DNA of 64,000 nt from Archangium lipolyticum (GTDB taxonomy: Bacteria; Myxococcota; Myxococcia; Myxococcales; Myxococcaceae), in the NCBI RefSeq assembly GCF_024623785.1, contig NZ_JANKBZ010000018.1:124001-188000 (forward strand), in the 5' to 3' direction. The number at the start of each line of letters is the position of its first letter. The first letter of the stretch is position 1. The translations under genes were made by a program, and so were the position numbers. Positions 26,628-33,843 of this stretch are shown one piece after another. The notes below the pieces were generated by a model. The model was not told where the DNA came from. It saw only the letters and a list, made by a program, of their open reading frames with translations, and did not search any database.

Positions 26628-27323
26628 ATGACACGACTGATGCTGGTGGGAGTGCTCGTGCCGTGGGTGGCGGTGGCGCAGGAGACGAAGGCGCAGGAGA
26701 CGACCGCGGAGCCGGCGGCGGTGGCGGTGAGTGAGGAGGCGAGGCGGGAGAACTTCGGAGGGGTGGTGGTGCCGGCGACGATGCCGGACGGGGCGACGGC
26801 TGTCTCCGGGTGGGTGGGAGTACCGGAGGTGGGAGCGGCGTATCGCCAGGGGGTTGGGGGCTGGGAGATTGGAGCGCGAGGCCGGTTCGACTATCTGCGG
26901 CTGGCGGTGACGGGAGAAGCGGTGGGGCGGGTGCAGGTGTGGACGGACACGGAAGCGTGGACGGTGGCGACGGAGCTGGGACTGGGAGTGACGGGGAACA
27001 CGGGGAGCCGGTACTTCGACGAGCAGAACCTGAAGGGGTGGTTCCTGCGGCTGAATCCAGCGGTGGTGGCGAGCTGGAAGGTGGCGGAGACGGTGACGGC
27101 GGTGGGGCTGGTGGAGGTGCCGTACGATCTGGGGCTGAGCCCGAGCGGGACGTGGAGGGTGAAGCCGATGGCGGGGGCGGGAGCGGAGATCTACCTGGGA
27201 GAGGACCTGTCGCTGTCGGCGGTGGGCGAGCTCGGGGTGGACATCTTCAAGGAGCTGCGAGGAGTAACGCAGACACGCCTGGGCTACGGAGTGCGCCTGG
27301 GCCTGGGAGTGCGTCTCTTCTGA
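26628..27323 (+). CDS. Exported beta-rich protein, possibly outer membrane
   Basis: A protein of 231 residues. The N-terminus MTRLMLVGVLVPWVAVAQ is a signal peptide with a likely cut at AVA-QE. The mature part is a run of alternating hydrophobic/polar strands with many Gly and a terminal GVRLGLGVRLF, whose C-terminal Phe is typical of outer membrane beta-barrels. No family was assigned. The ATG at 26628 is chosen so that the signal peptide starts the protein; a TTG at 26577 would add 17 residues. Base use near the end looks skewed to GTG/GGG-rich codons. Confidence 0.6.
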   Translation: MTRLMLVGVLVPWVAVAQETKAQETTAEPAAVAVSEEARRENFGGVVVPATMPDGATAVSGWVGVPEVGAAYRQGVGGWEIGARGRFDYLRLAVTGEAVGRVQVWTDTEAWTVATELGLGVTGNTGSRYFDEQNLKGWFLRLNPAVVASWKVAETVTAVGLVEVPYDLGLSPSGTWRVKPMAGAGAEIYLGEDLSLSAVGELGVDIFKELRGVTQTRLGYGVRLGLGVRLF

Positions 27324-27337
27324 AGTCCCCTGCCCCA

Positions 27338-27442
27338 CTCCTCCCTCTCCCTCCGGGAGAGGGTCGGGGTGAGGGTATCGACCCCATCAGGTTGAATCCG
27401 TGTATGCCCCCTCTCCCTCTGGGAGAGGGCTGGGGTGAGGGT
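27338..27442 (+). repeat. REP-like palindromic repeat, copies 2 and 3 in tandem
   Basis: Two direct copies of the repeat lie after the exported-protein gene. Their cores are CCCTCTCCC-TCC-GGGAGAGGG (27343-27363) and CCCTCTCCC-TCT-GGGAGAGGG (27409-27429), each followed by a GGGTGAGGGT-like arm. The second copy matches, in reverse orientation, the copy at 30548, including the flanking tgtatgcc and gtctacc blocks. The pair sits 3' of a gene, as REP elements usually do. The rest of the gap 27443-27483 holds nothing else notable. Confidence 0.8.
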
Positions 27443-27483
27443 CTACCCAAGAATCACGGAACCCGACTCACGACCCCACCGCA

Positions 27484-27720
27484 TCACCACTCTGGAATGG
27501 GAGTGACGCGAGGAGTCCCAAGGATCTCCAGTGTGCGCAATGCGACCTTGATGAGCGTCTGCGCACAAGGCTCGCACCCACCGGCACAGCACCGAGGCCA
27601 ATGTCCCTCTGGATTGCGCAGAAGAGGCCGGACACAAGCCTCGTAGTAGCTGGGGAAGGACAGCTCCTCGCTGGCGCGGCGGAGCGCGGAATCCATCTGC
27701 TCTTCGGTGAAGTCGGCCAC
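27484..27720 (-). CDS. Small Cys-rich protein of unknown function
   Basis: A frame of 78 residues from GTG (27720); a GTG at 27756 would add 12. The sequence DFTEEQMDSALRRASEELSF leads to a Cys-rich middle (WPRCCAGGCEPCAQTL) that could bind a metal, and a proline-rich end. A protein with this pattern is familiar from myxobacterial genomes, but I have no function for it. There is no strong ribosome binding site. It is divergent from the lipoprotein gene at 27902. Confidence 0.55.
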   Translation of the reverse strand: MADFTEEQMDSALRRASEELSFPSYYEACVRPLLRNPEGHWPRCCAGGCEPCAQTLIKVALRTLEILGTPRVTPIPEW

Positions 27721-27901
27721 AGCCCTATTTAAGCAGACCTGGGGCGCGACGCTCACCGAGGCGGTGCCCCGCTCCTGAGAGTGAACCTTCTCGCTTCGTT
27801 CGCGAAAGCTCGGTGTTCGTGAACGGGAGAAGCACTCTCCCCATGGTATCCCTTCACCGGTTGTCGAAGGGATGCCTGGAGTACCACACCGAGAATCCTA
27901 C

Positions 27902-28594
27902 ATGCCCACCCAGACGTTCGCGCGGAAGCGCATGGCATCGAGCCTCGGGCTTCTCCTTGTTTCCTGTAGCATCAACCAGCCCATTGTCGCGGCGCAGGAC
28001 CCCACCGGTCCGCAAGACCTCGCCCGGTACGCGCTCATCATCCAGGACACGCAAGACGGGCGGGTGACGCACGACTGGAAGCCACTCGAGGAAATCGACC
28101 CGACGAAGCTCCAACAACCCCTGAGTGCGATGAGAGCGAACCGAGGCATCGTGCATGCGTCCTCGACAGGTCTGGATAAGTATTGCGAAGGCCGGCAAGA
28201 CCAGTGCGAGCAAGACTGCCTCTCGAGCCGTAGCCCGGTATGGGTCGGGCACTGGAAGTATGAAAACATCAAGATACAGCCATGGCGCGAAGCCAGGAAG
28301 TGGTGGTGTCCGGAGCATTGCGGGAAGCAAGCGGACATGTGCAAGCGGCGAATGGGCAGTTGGGCCGAAGAATATGCCGCGGAGTTCGATGAGATAGAGC
28401 CAGCGGTGGATTGGATCAAGAATCACCGAGAAGAGATCCTCGTGGGCTCCGTCATCCTCATTGCAGGAGTCACCTTCGTTGCCGCGTCCGCCGTCTCAGG
28501 TGGAGGTGTACTCCTCCTGGTGCCGCTCGTGATTGTCGCGGAACTCCCCCCGGGGTTGCCCACCGCGCCCGCTATCACGGAGGCTACCTGGTGA
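27902..28594 (+). CDS. Lipoprotein with C-terminal membrane helices, possible SitA-like protein
   Basis: A protein of 230 residues. The start region has a lipobox (GLLLVSCSIN, Cys at ~22). A Cys-rich middle (ARKWWCPEHCGKQADMCKRR) follows, then two hydrophobic runs (~185-203 and ~207-222). Some myxobacterial outer-membrane-exchange toxins (SitA) are lipoproteins with a similar hydrophobic stretch before a variable C-terminus; here the protein ends soon after it, so a toxin domain may be absent or truncated. ATGs at 27872 and 27932 are alternatives. Its TGA overlaps the next GTG. The DNA is visibly less GC-rich than its surroundings. Confidence 0.55.
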   Translation: MPTQTFARKRMASSLGLLLVSCSINQPIVAAQDPTGPQDLARYALIIQDTQDGRVTHDWKPLEEIDPTKLQQPLSAMRANRGIVHASSTGLDKYCEGRQDQCEQDCLSSRSPVWVGHWKYENIKIQPWREARKWWCPEHCGKQADMCKRRMGSWAEEYAAEFDEIEPAVDWIKNHREEILVGSVILIAGVTFVAASAVSGGGVLLLVPLVIVAELPPGLPTAPAITEATW

Positions 28595-29436
28595 GCATCT
28601 ATGACTCTCTTGTCAGCGCATCACGATTCGCTGCCTCTCGTTGGCGAGCAGCAAGAGCCGGGGATGGAGAAGAAGCGCAGCTCTGGCGCCATGTAGATGA
28701 ATACAGGGCATTCCTGGGCGAAACAGGTCAGGTCTACCTGTTTGAAGACTACCTCAAGGGAGTCGCTCCCAGACAACGCCCCCTCGTGAGCACCGCCCTC
28801 GAAACGCGTCAGGACGCGGTGGCTTCGAAGAGGGCCATGGAGCTTCTCCTGAAAGCTTTCGACGAAACGCCCGAGCCTGAACAGAAACAGGCGGCGAGCA
28901 CCCTCATCCATCTGCTCAACTTCATCGCCGATACCGGACAACTCGATGACTTCGAGGACTTCGTCAACAACCGCCTCGAGAATGCACCGCTCGCCATCGC
29001 TCACTTCACGACGCGCGATGAAGCGCAAGCATGGCTGAAGGGCCTCGCGAAACCACCCAGTCCGGCACGCATCCTCATTGGCGATGAATATTATCTGGCC
29101 TGGTCTTCTCGTGAAGACAACGCGCGCGACATGTACCGCGACTACATCATCGAGCCGTACATTGGAGAGCTCGTCGCGGGAGGAATACCTTCCACGGCGC
29201 CATCCTTCGAAACCCGTGGAGAAGCAGAGGCGTGGTTGAAGGAACACCCGGCCTCTCCTTTTGGTTTCGTGTCAATCGCCGGGGAGTACTTCTTCGCGGT
29301 GCACCACAAAAGACTGAAGCGTCACACGCTCCACCCTGTCGCCTCTGCCCTGACGAAGTGGGAAGAGATGAAGAGGGCTGCCGAAAGGGAGGAAGCCCGA
29401 GATGCGGTGGCGAAGGATGAGGGAGATGGCGAGTAG
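28591..29436 (+). CDS. Hypothetical protein with two repeat motifs, coupled to the lipoprotein gene
   Basis: A protein of 281 residues, GTG start, GGAGG seven bases upstream, overlapping the previous stop (GTGA, 28591-28594). It has no signal peptide, so the protein stays in the cytoplasm. Residues ~130-230 contain two copies of one motif, FTTRDEAQAWLKG...ILIGDEYYLAW and FETRGEAEAWLKE...VSIAGEYFFAV, each about 45 residues. The pairing with a lipoprotein recalls the accessory or immunity partners of lipoprotein toxins, but no known domain supports immunity. It reads towards the end of rtcA on the other strand. Confidence 0.6.
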   Translation: MSIYDSLVSASRFAASRWRAARAGDGEEAQLWRHVDEYRAFLGETGQVYLFEDYLKGVAPRQRPLVSTALETRQDAVASKRAMELLLKAFDETPEPEQKQAASTLIHLLNFIADTGQLDDFEDFVNNRLENAPLAIAHFTTRDEAQAWLKGLAKPPSPARILIGDEYYLAWSSREDNARDMYRDYIIEPYIGELVAGGIPSTAPSFETRGEAEAWLKEHPASPFGFVSIAGEYFFAVHHKRLKRHTLHPVASALTKWEEMKRAAEREEARDAVAKDEGDGE

Positions 29437-29494
29437 CATCCACGCAGCCTGAGTGCTCGACCAACGATGTGCCTGGACGCAGCATGCAATACGC

Positions 29495-30508
29495 TCAATC
29501 CACTCGCACTTCGAACGCATGAGTCGAGAGCTGCTCCACTTCAACCTTCACATCCAGGAAGTGCACGAACGTCTCAATTTGCGTCCGCGCATGCCCATCG
29601 AGCGGCAGGGTCCGGAACGAGCCTCCCCGAGCCAGCGCCAGCAGCAGCATGAGCTGATCACACAGGTGCTCGCCCACGGGCACACCGGACTCCAGATAGA
29701 CCCGTGCCTCCTCCGCCGCGGACTCCGCCACGTCCTCCGCGCGCACGCCCCGCTCCCCGAACGCGGTGAACACCTCGGTGACGTGCTCGCTCTCGACCTC
29801 CAGGCTCACCACGTTCCCCGGCCCCACCGAGCGCTTCAGCTCCTCGACCCGCCGCTCATCCGGGTACCACCCGAGCTTCCGCCCCACGGCCTCCAGTTCC
29901 CTCTTGGCCACGTCGTACGGCACCTGCGCGATCATCGCCGTGGCCTGCCGACGCACCACCTGCCCCCGCTCGGGCAGGTGCAGGGGCTTCAGCGGCGCGG
30001 GCAGCACGCTCACGCTGAACTTCCCTCCCCCGGCCGGGAAGAACCCGGGCCGCTCCAGCGCGGCCTCCACCTCCGGCCCCATCCGCCGCACGAGCGGCAG
30101 GTACGACTTCGCCAGGAAGTCGAACGGCGGCGCCGCCGGGTTGTGCGTTCCCCCCTCGAGCACCAGCGTCGACGGGCCGCTCGCGCTCAGCAGCGCCGGC
30201 AGCACCGTCTGCAGCACGAGCGTCGCGCTCCCCGCCGTTCCCACCGCGAAGTGGTAGTCCCCGGGTTTCACCGTCCGAGGCCGGAAGGTCAGCTCCTTCG
30301 AGTGCAGTTCCGCTCCCGTGACCTCCGCCTCCCCCACCGCCTCCGCCGCCTTCACCGCCGTCAGGTGCTGGCGCAGCAGCCCCGGCTTCGAGCGTCCCGC
30401 TCGGATGTTCACCATCTGGAAGGGCGTCCCCGTTACCAGCGACAGCGCCAGCGACGTCCGCAGCACCTGTCCTCCGCCCTCCCCCTTCGAACCATCGATG
30501 CGAATCAT
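29495..30508 (-). CDS. rtcA: RNA 3'-terminal phosphate cyclase
   Basis: A protein of 337 residues that converts RNA 3'-phosphate ends to 2',3'-cyclic phosphate with ATP. The family signature is complete: IRIDGSKGEGGGQVLR at the N-terminus, HNPAAPPFDFL around 145, and the active-site His near the C-terminus in VGEHLCDQLML. It follows rtcB in the same direction with a 192-base gap that holds a REP-like repeat, so both may still share the sigma-54 promoter upstream of rtcB. The ATG at 30508 is the only start that fits; upstream spacer AG content is weak. Confidence 0.93.
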   Translation of the reverse strand: MIRIDGSKGEGGGQVLRTSLALSLVTGTPFQMVNIRAGRSKPGLLRQHLTAVKAAEAVGEAEVTGAELHSKELTFRPRTVKPGDYHFAVGTAGSATLVLQTVLPALLSASGPSTLVLEGGTHNPAAPPFDFLAKSYLPLVRRMGPEVEAALERPGFFPAGGGKFSVSVLPAPLKPLHLPERGQVVRRQATAMIAQVPYDVAKRELEAVGRKLGWYPDERRVEELKRSVGPGNVVSLEVESEHVTEVFTAFGERGVRAEDVAESAAEEARVYLESGVPVGEHLCDQLMLLLALARGGSFRTLPLDGHARTQIETFVHFLDVKVEVEQLSTHAFEVRVD

Positions 30509-30547
30509 TTCCGGTACCCCCAAGTGCACTGTGCCCCGAGTCGGTAG

Positions 30548-30588
30548 ACCCTCACCCCAGCCCTCTCCCAAAGGGAGAGGGGGCATAC
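30548..30588 (-). repeat. REP-like palindromic repeat, copy 4 (between rtcB and rtcA)
   Basis: The core CCCTCTCCC-AAA-GGGAGAGGG (30561-30581) has a 3-base loop change and lies in the reverse orientation to copies 1-3, flanked by the shared gtagacc and gggcatacac blocks. It sits in the transcribed gap of the rtc operon. Such hairpins can affect 3'-end stability of the upstream mRNA, which would raise rtcB over rtcA, but this is not shown. Confidence 0.8.
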
Positions 30589-30700
30589 ACGGGCCCGCAC
30601 GTAGCGATGCCCGCTCCCTCATCCTAGCGACCGAAGTCTCGGAGAGAGCGGGCATCTCGGTGTCTCTATCCCCTCATGTGTCTTCCTCCCATGTCCGGAG

Positions 30701-31936
30701 TCATCCCTTCACGCACACCACCTGCCGCAGCGTGTGGACCACCTCCACCAGGTCCGCCTGCGCCGCCATCACCGCGTCGATCGGCTTGTAGGCCGCCGGC
30801 GTCTCGTCGATGACCTCCGCGTCCTTCCGGCACTCGATTCCCTCCGTCGCCTTCGCGTGGTCATCCAGCGTGAAGCGCCGCTTCGCCGCCTCGCGCGACA
30901 TCACCCGCCCCGCTCCGTGGCTGCACGAGTGGAACGCCTCCGCGTTCCCCTTCCCTCGCACGATGTACGAGCGCGCCCCCATGCTCCCGGGGATGATTCC
31001 CAGGTCTCCCTCCCGCGCCCGCACCGCCCCCTTGCGCGTCACCAGCACGTTCTTCCCGTAGTGGTGCTCGCGCGCCACGTAGTTGTGGTGGCAGTTCACC
31101 GCCGCCTCCGTGAGCTCGAACTCCGGCAGCTCACCGCTCGCCTTCAGCGCCTGCACCACCGAGCGCAGCATCAGCTCGCGGTTGGTCGCCGCGTACTCCT
31201 GCGCCCAGCTCACCGCGTGGATGTAGTCCTCGAAGTGCTCCGTCCCCTCGGGCAGGTACGCCAGCTCCTGGTCCGGCAGGTGGATGAAGAAGCGGCGCAT
31301 GTCCTCCTTCGCCAGCTCGATGAAGTGGCTTCCGATCCGGTTCCCCACCCCGCGCGAGCCGCTGTGCAGCATCAGCCACACGTGGCCCGCCTCATCCAGG
31401 CACACCTCGATGAAGTGGTTCCCCGTCCCCAGCGTCCCGAGGTGCCCCAGCTCCGGGCCCCGGTCGATGCGCGGGTGCTTCGCGATGATGGCGTCGTAGC
31501 CGGGCTTCAGGCGGGCCCAGGCCTCGCGGTGCATGGCGGGCGCGTCCTGCCACGCGCCCCGGTCGTTCCGGCCGCCGTTATCCGTACGGCCGTGCGGCAC
31601 CGCCTTCTCGATGACCGAGCGCACCTGCCCGAGCGAGTCCGGGAGCTGCTCCGCGCGCAGCGTGGTGCGCACGGCGATCATCCCGCAGCCGATGTCCACG
31701 CCCACCGCCGCCGGAATCACCGCGCCCGCCGTCGCCACCACGCTCCCCACCGTCGCGCCGTTACCGCGGTGCACGTCCGGCATCACGGCGATCCACTTGT
31801 GGATGAAGGGCAGCGACGAGATGGCGCGCAGCTGCTTCTTCGCCTCGTCCTCGAACGGCACGCCCAGCGTCCACGCCTTGATGGGCACCCCACCCGCCTC
31901 GTTCGACAGCACCTCGTAGTTGCGCTGCGTCTGCAT
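30701..31936 (-). CDS. rtcB: RNA-splicing ligase RtcB
   Basis: A protein of 411 residues. It seals RNA 3'-phosphate or 2',3'-cyclic phosphate ends to 5'-hydroxyl ends, using GTP and Mn2+. Conserved parts are VMPDVHRGNG, GVDIGCGM with the metal-binding Cys, LGTGNHFIEV and the C-terminal SCSHGAGRVMSR, where the His is the GMP-accepting residue. The length fits RtcB. AAGGAG precedes the ATG by seven bases. The sigma-54 promoter at 31980-31994 and the divergent rtcR indicate induction under RNA damage, as in E. coli. Confidence 0.95.
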   Translation of the reverse strand: MQTQRNYEVLSNEAGGVPIKAWTLGVPFEDEAKKQLRAISSLPFIHKWIAVMPDVHRGNGATVGSVVATAGAVIPAAVGVDIGCGMIAVRTTLRAEQLPDSLGQVRSVIEKAVPHGRTDNGGRNDRGAWQDAPAMHREAWARLKPGYDAIIAKHPRIDRGPELGHLGTLGTGNHFIEVCLDEAGHVWLMLHSGSRGVGNRIGSHFIELAKEDMRRFFIHLPDQELAYLPEGTEHFEDYIHAVSWAQEYAATNRELMLRSVVQALKASGELPEFELTEAAVNCHHNYVAREHHYGKNVLVTRKGAVRAREGDLGIIPGSMGARSYIVRGKGNAEAFHSCSHGAGRVMSREAAKRRFTLDDHAKATEGIECRKDAEVIDETPAAYKPIDAVMAAQADLVEVVHTLRQVVCVKG

Positions 31937-31979
31937 GACCTGCTCCTTCGGAATCCGTCTTTCTTGCCGGCTCCCTAGA

Positions 31980-31994
31980 GCAGGGCGCGTGCCA
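31980..31994 (-). promoter_or_regulatory. Sigma-54 promoter of the rtcB-rtcA operon
   Basis: On the minus strand the sequence reads TGGCACG-CGCC-CTGC, i.e. GG and GC exactly ten bases apart, matching the -24/-12 consensus TGGCACG-N4-TTGC except for one T. The transcript would start near 31968, leaving ~30 bases before the AAGGAG and rtcB start. Presence of the sigma-54 activator gene rtcR in the divergent position makes the assignment strong. Confidence 0.85.
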
Positions 31995-32037
31995 GCCCGC
32001 CTCCAGAGGGAGCGGCCGAATCCCCTGTCCGTTTCCC

Positions 32038-32062
32038 TATCCAGCAGGATAAAGTCCTATCC
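32038..32062. promoter_or_regulatory. Candidate RtcR operator (TATCC/GGATA repeats)
   Basis: Three copies of one 5-base motif lie here: TATCC (32038-32042), GGATA (32047-32051) and TATCC (32058-32062). The first two form an inverted repeat with a 4-base spacer, the second and third a second one. They lie about 70-95 bases upstream of the predicted rtcB start, the usual place for a sigma-54 enhancer. Their position in the leader of rtcR would also allow autoregulation. The site has not been tested and is deduced from position. Confidence 0.5.
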
Positions 32063-32064
32063 CC

Positions 32065-33702
32065 ATGGCGAAGACGCAGGCGCGCGAGACGGTGGTCCTC
32101 GGGATGCTCGGGACGACGCTGGACATGGGCCGGGGTCCCAAGCGGTGGGAGAAGTGGCGCCCCACGGTGGGCCTGTGTCAGCAGGACGACCTGGTCGTGC
32201 ACCGGCTGGAGCTGCTCACGCTCCCGGGGCATGACGAGCTGGTCCAGATCGTGACGGAGGACATCGCCCAGGTGTCACCCGAGACGCGCGTACGCCCCAC
32301 GGTGCTGGCCATCCGGGACCCGTGGGATCTCGAGGAGACGTACGGGGCGCTGCTCGACTACGTGAAGGCGTACCCCTTCCAGCCCGAGCAGGAGGACTAC
32401 TTCGTCCACATCACCACCGGGACGCACATCGTGCAGATCAGCATGTTCCTCCTGGTGGAGAGCCGGCACATCCCGGGGCGGCTGGTGCAGACGTCGCCGC
32501 CCCGGGCGGGCCGCGACCACGGGGGGCCGGGGGAGCACGCCCTCATCGACCTCGACCTGTCGAAGTACGACACGCTGGCGAGGCGCTTCCAGCAGGAGCA
32601 GCGCGAGGGCCTGTCCTTCCTCAAGGCGGGCATCGACACGCGCAACCCGGCCTTCAACCGGCTCATCGAGCGCATCGAACAGGTGGCCACCAGCTCGCGC
32701 GCGCCGCTGCTGCTCACCGGGCCCACGGGGGCGGGCAAGTCGCAGCTCGCCAAACGCATCTACCAGTTGAAGAAGGCGCGGCGGCACGTGAGCGGCCCGT
32801 TGGTGGACATCAACTGCGCCACCCTGCGCGGGGATGGGGCCATGTCCGCGCTCTTCGGCCATGTGAAGGGGGCCTTCACGGGGGCGCTGAGCGATCGGCC
32901 GGGGCTGTTGCGCCAGGCCAACGGCGGCGTGCTCTTCCTCGATGAAATCGGAGAGCTGGGCGCGGACGAGCAGGCCATGCTGCTGCGGGCACTCGAGGAC
33001 AAGCGCTTCCTGCCGGTGGGCTCGGACAAGGAGGTGGAGAGTGACTTCCAGCTCATCGCCGGCACCAACAGGGAGCTCCAGTCCGAGGTGGAGCGAGGGC
33101 GCTTCCGGGAGGACCTGCTCGCGCGCATCAACCTGTGGACCTTCCGGCTGCCGCCCCTGCGCGAGCGGCCCGAGGACATCCCGCCCAACCTCCTCTACGA
33201 GCTGGCCCAGGCCTCCCAGGCGCTGGGAACCCAGGTGACGATGAACAAGGAGGCGCAGGAGCACTTCCTGCGCTTCGCCACCTCGCCCGAGGCGCGCTGG
33301 AGCGGAAACTTCCGGGATCTCAACGCCGCGGTGCTGCGGATGGCGACGCTCGCCCCCGGTGGGCGCATCACCCGCGAGGGCGTGGACGAGGAGCTCGACC
33401 GGCTGCGCGCCGCGTGGGCGAAGAGCGGGCCGAAGCAGTCATCGGCGGAGGACCTCGTGGTGGAGGTGCTCGGGGAGGAGCGGGCCGAGGCGCTGGACCG
33501 GTTCGACCGGGCGCAGCTCGCGGAGGTACTCACCGTGTGCCGGCAGGCGCGCTCGCTGTCCGAGGCAGGCCGTACCCTCTTCGCCCAATCACGTGCGCAG
33601 AAGAAGAGCGTCAATGACGCGGACCGGCTGCGGAAGTATCTCACCCGCTTCGGACTGAGTTGGGCCGATGTCTCGGGGCGAGGGCTCTCCGACGTGGCTT
33701 GA
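32065..33702 (+). CDS. rtcR: RtcR, sigma-54 dependent transcription activator of RNA repair
   Basis: A protein of 545 residues. The N-terminal ~180 residues are the RtcR sensory (CARF-like) region (VVLGMLGTTLD..., YFVHITTGTHIVQI). The AAA+ domain has Walker A GPTGAGKS, the sigma-54 contact motif GAFTGA (~269) and a Walker B-like FLDEIGELG. A C-terminal DNA-binding part follows (~480-545). It activates rtcBA when RNA ends such as 2',3'-cyclic phosphates bind the sensory part, according to work on the E. coli protein. It is divergent from rtcB. Confidence 0.94.
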   Translation: MAKTQARETVVLGMLGTTLDMGRGPKRWEKWRPTVGLCQQDDLVVHRLELLTLPGHDELVQIVTEDIAQVSPETRVRPTVLAIRDPWDLEETYGALLDYVKAYPFQPEQEDYFVHITTGTHIVQISMFLLVESRHIPGRLVQTSPPRAGRDHGGPGEHALIDLDLSKYDTLARRFQQEQREGLSFLKAGIDTRNPAFNRLIERIEQVATSSRAPLLLTGPTGAGKSQLAKRIYQLKKARRHVSGPLVDINCATLRGDGAMSALFGHVKGAFTGALSDRPGLLRQANGGVLFLDEIGELGADEQAMLLRALEDKRFLPVGSDKEVESDFQLIAGTNRELQSEVERGRFREDLLARINLWTFRLPPLRERPEDIPPNLLYELAQASQALGTQVTMNKEAQEHFLRFATSPEARWSGNFRDLNAAVLRMATLAPGGRITREGVDEELDRLRAAWAKSGPKQSSAEDLVVEVLGEERAEALDRFDRAQLAEVLTVCRQARSLSEAGRTLFAQSRAQKKSVNDADRLRKYLTRFGLSWADVSGRGLSDVA

Positions 33703-33843
33703 GTCCGAAAGTATGGGTTCAAATTTTCGAGCATCGAGAAGCAGGCAAGCGGATAGCGAGGCTCGATCGTCACTCGACGTCAACGCCCGGGCATGAGAGA
33801 TGCCGGTGCGCGCGAGATGGACTTGATGCGCGGGTGAGTAGAG

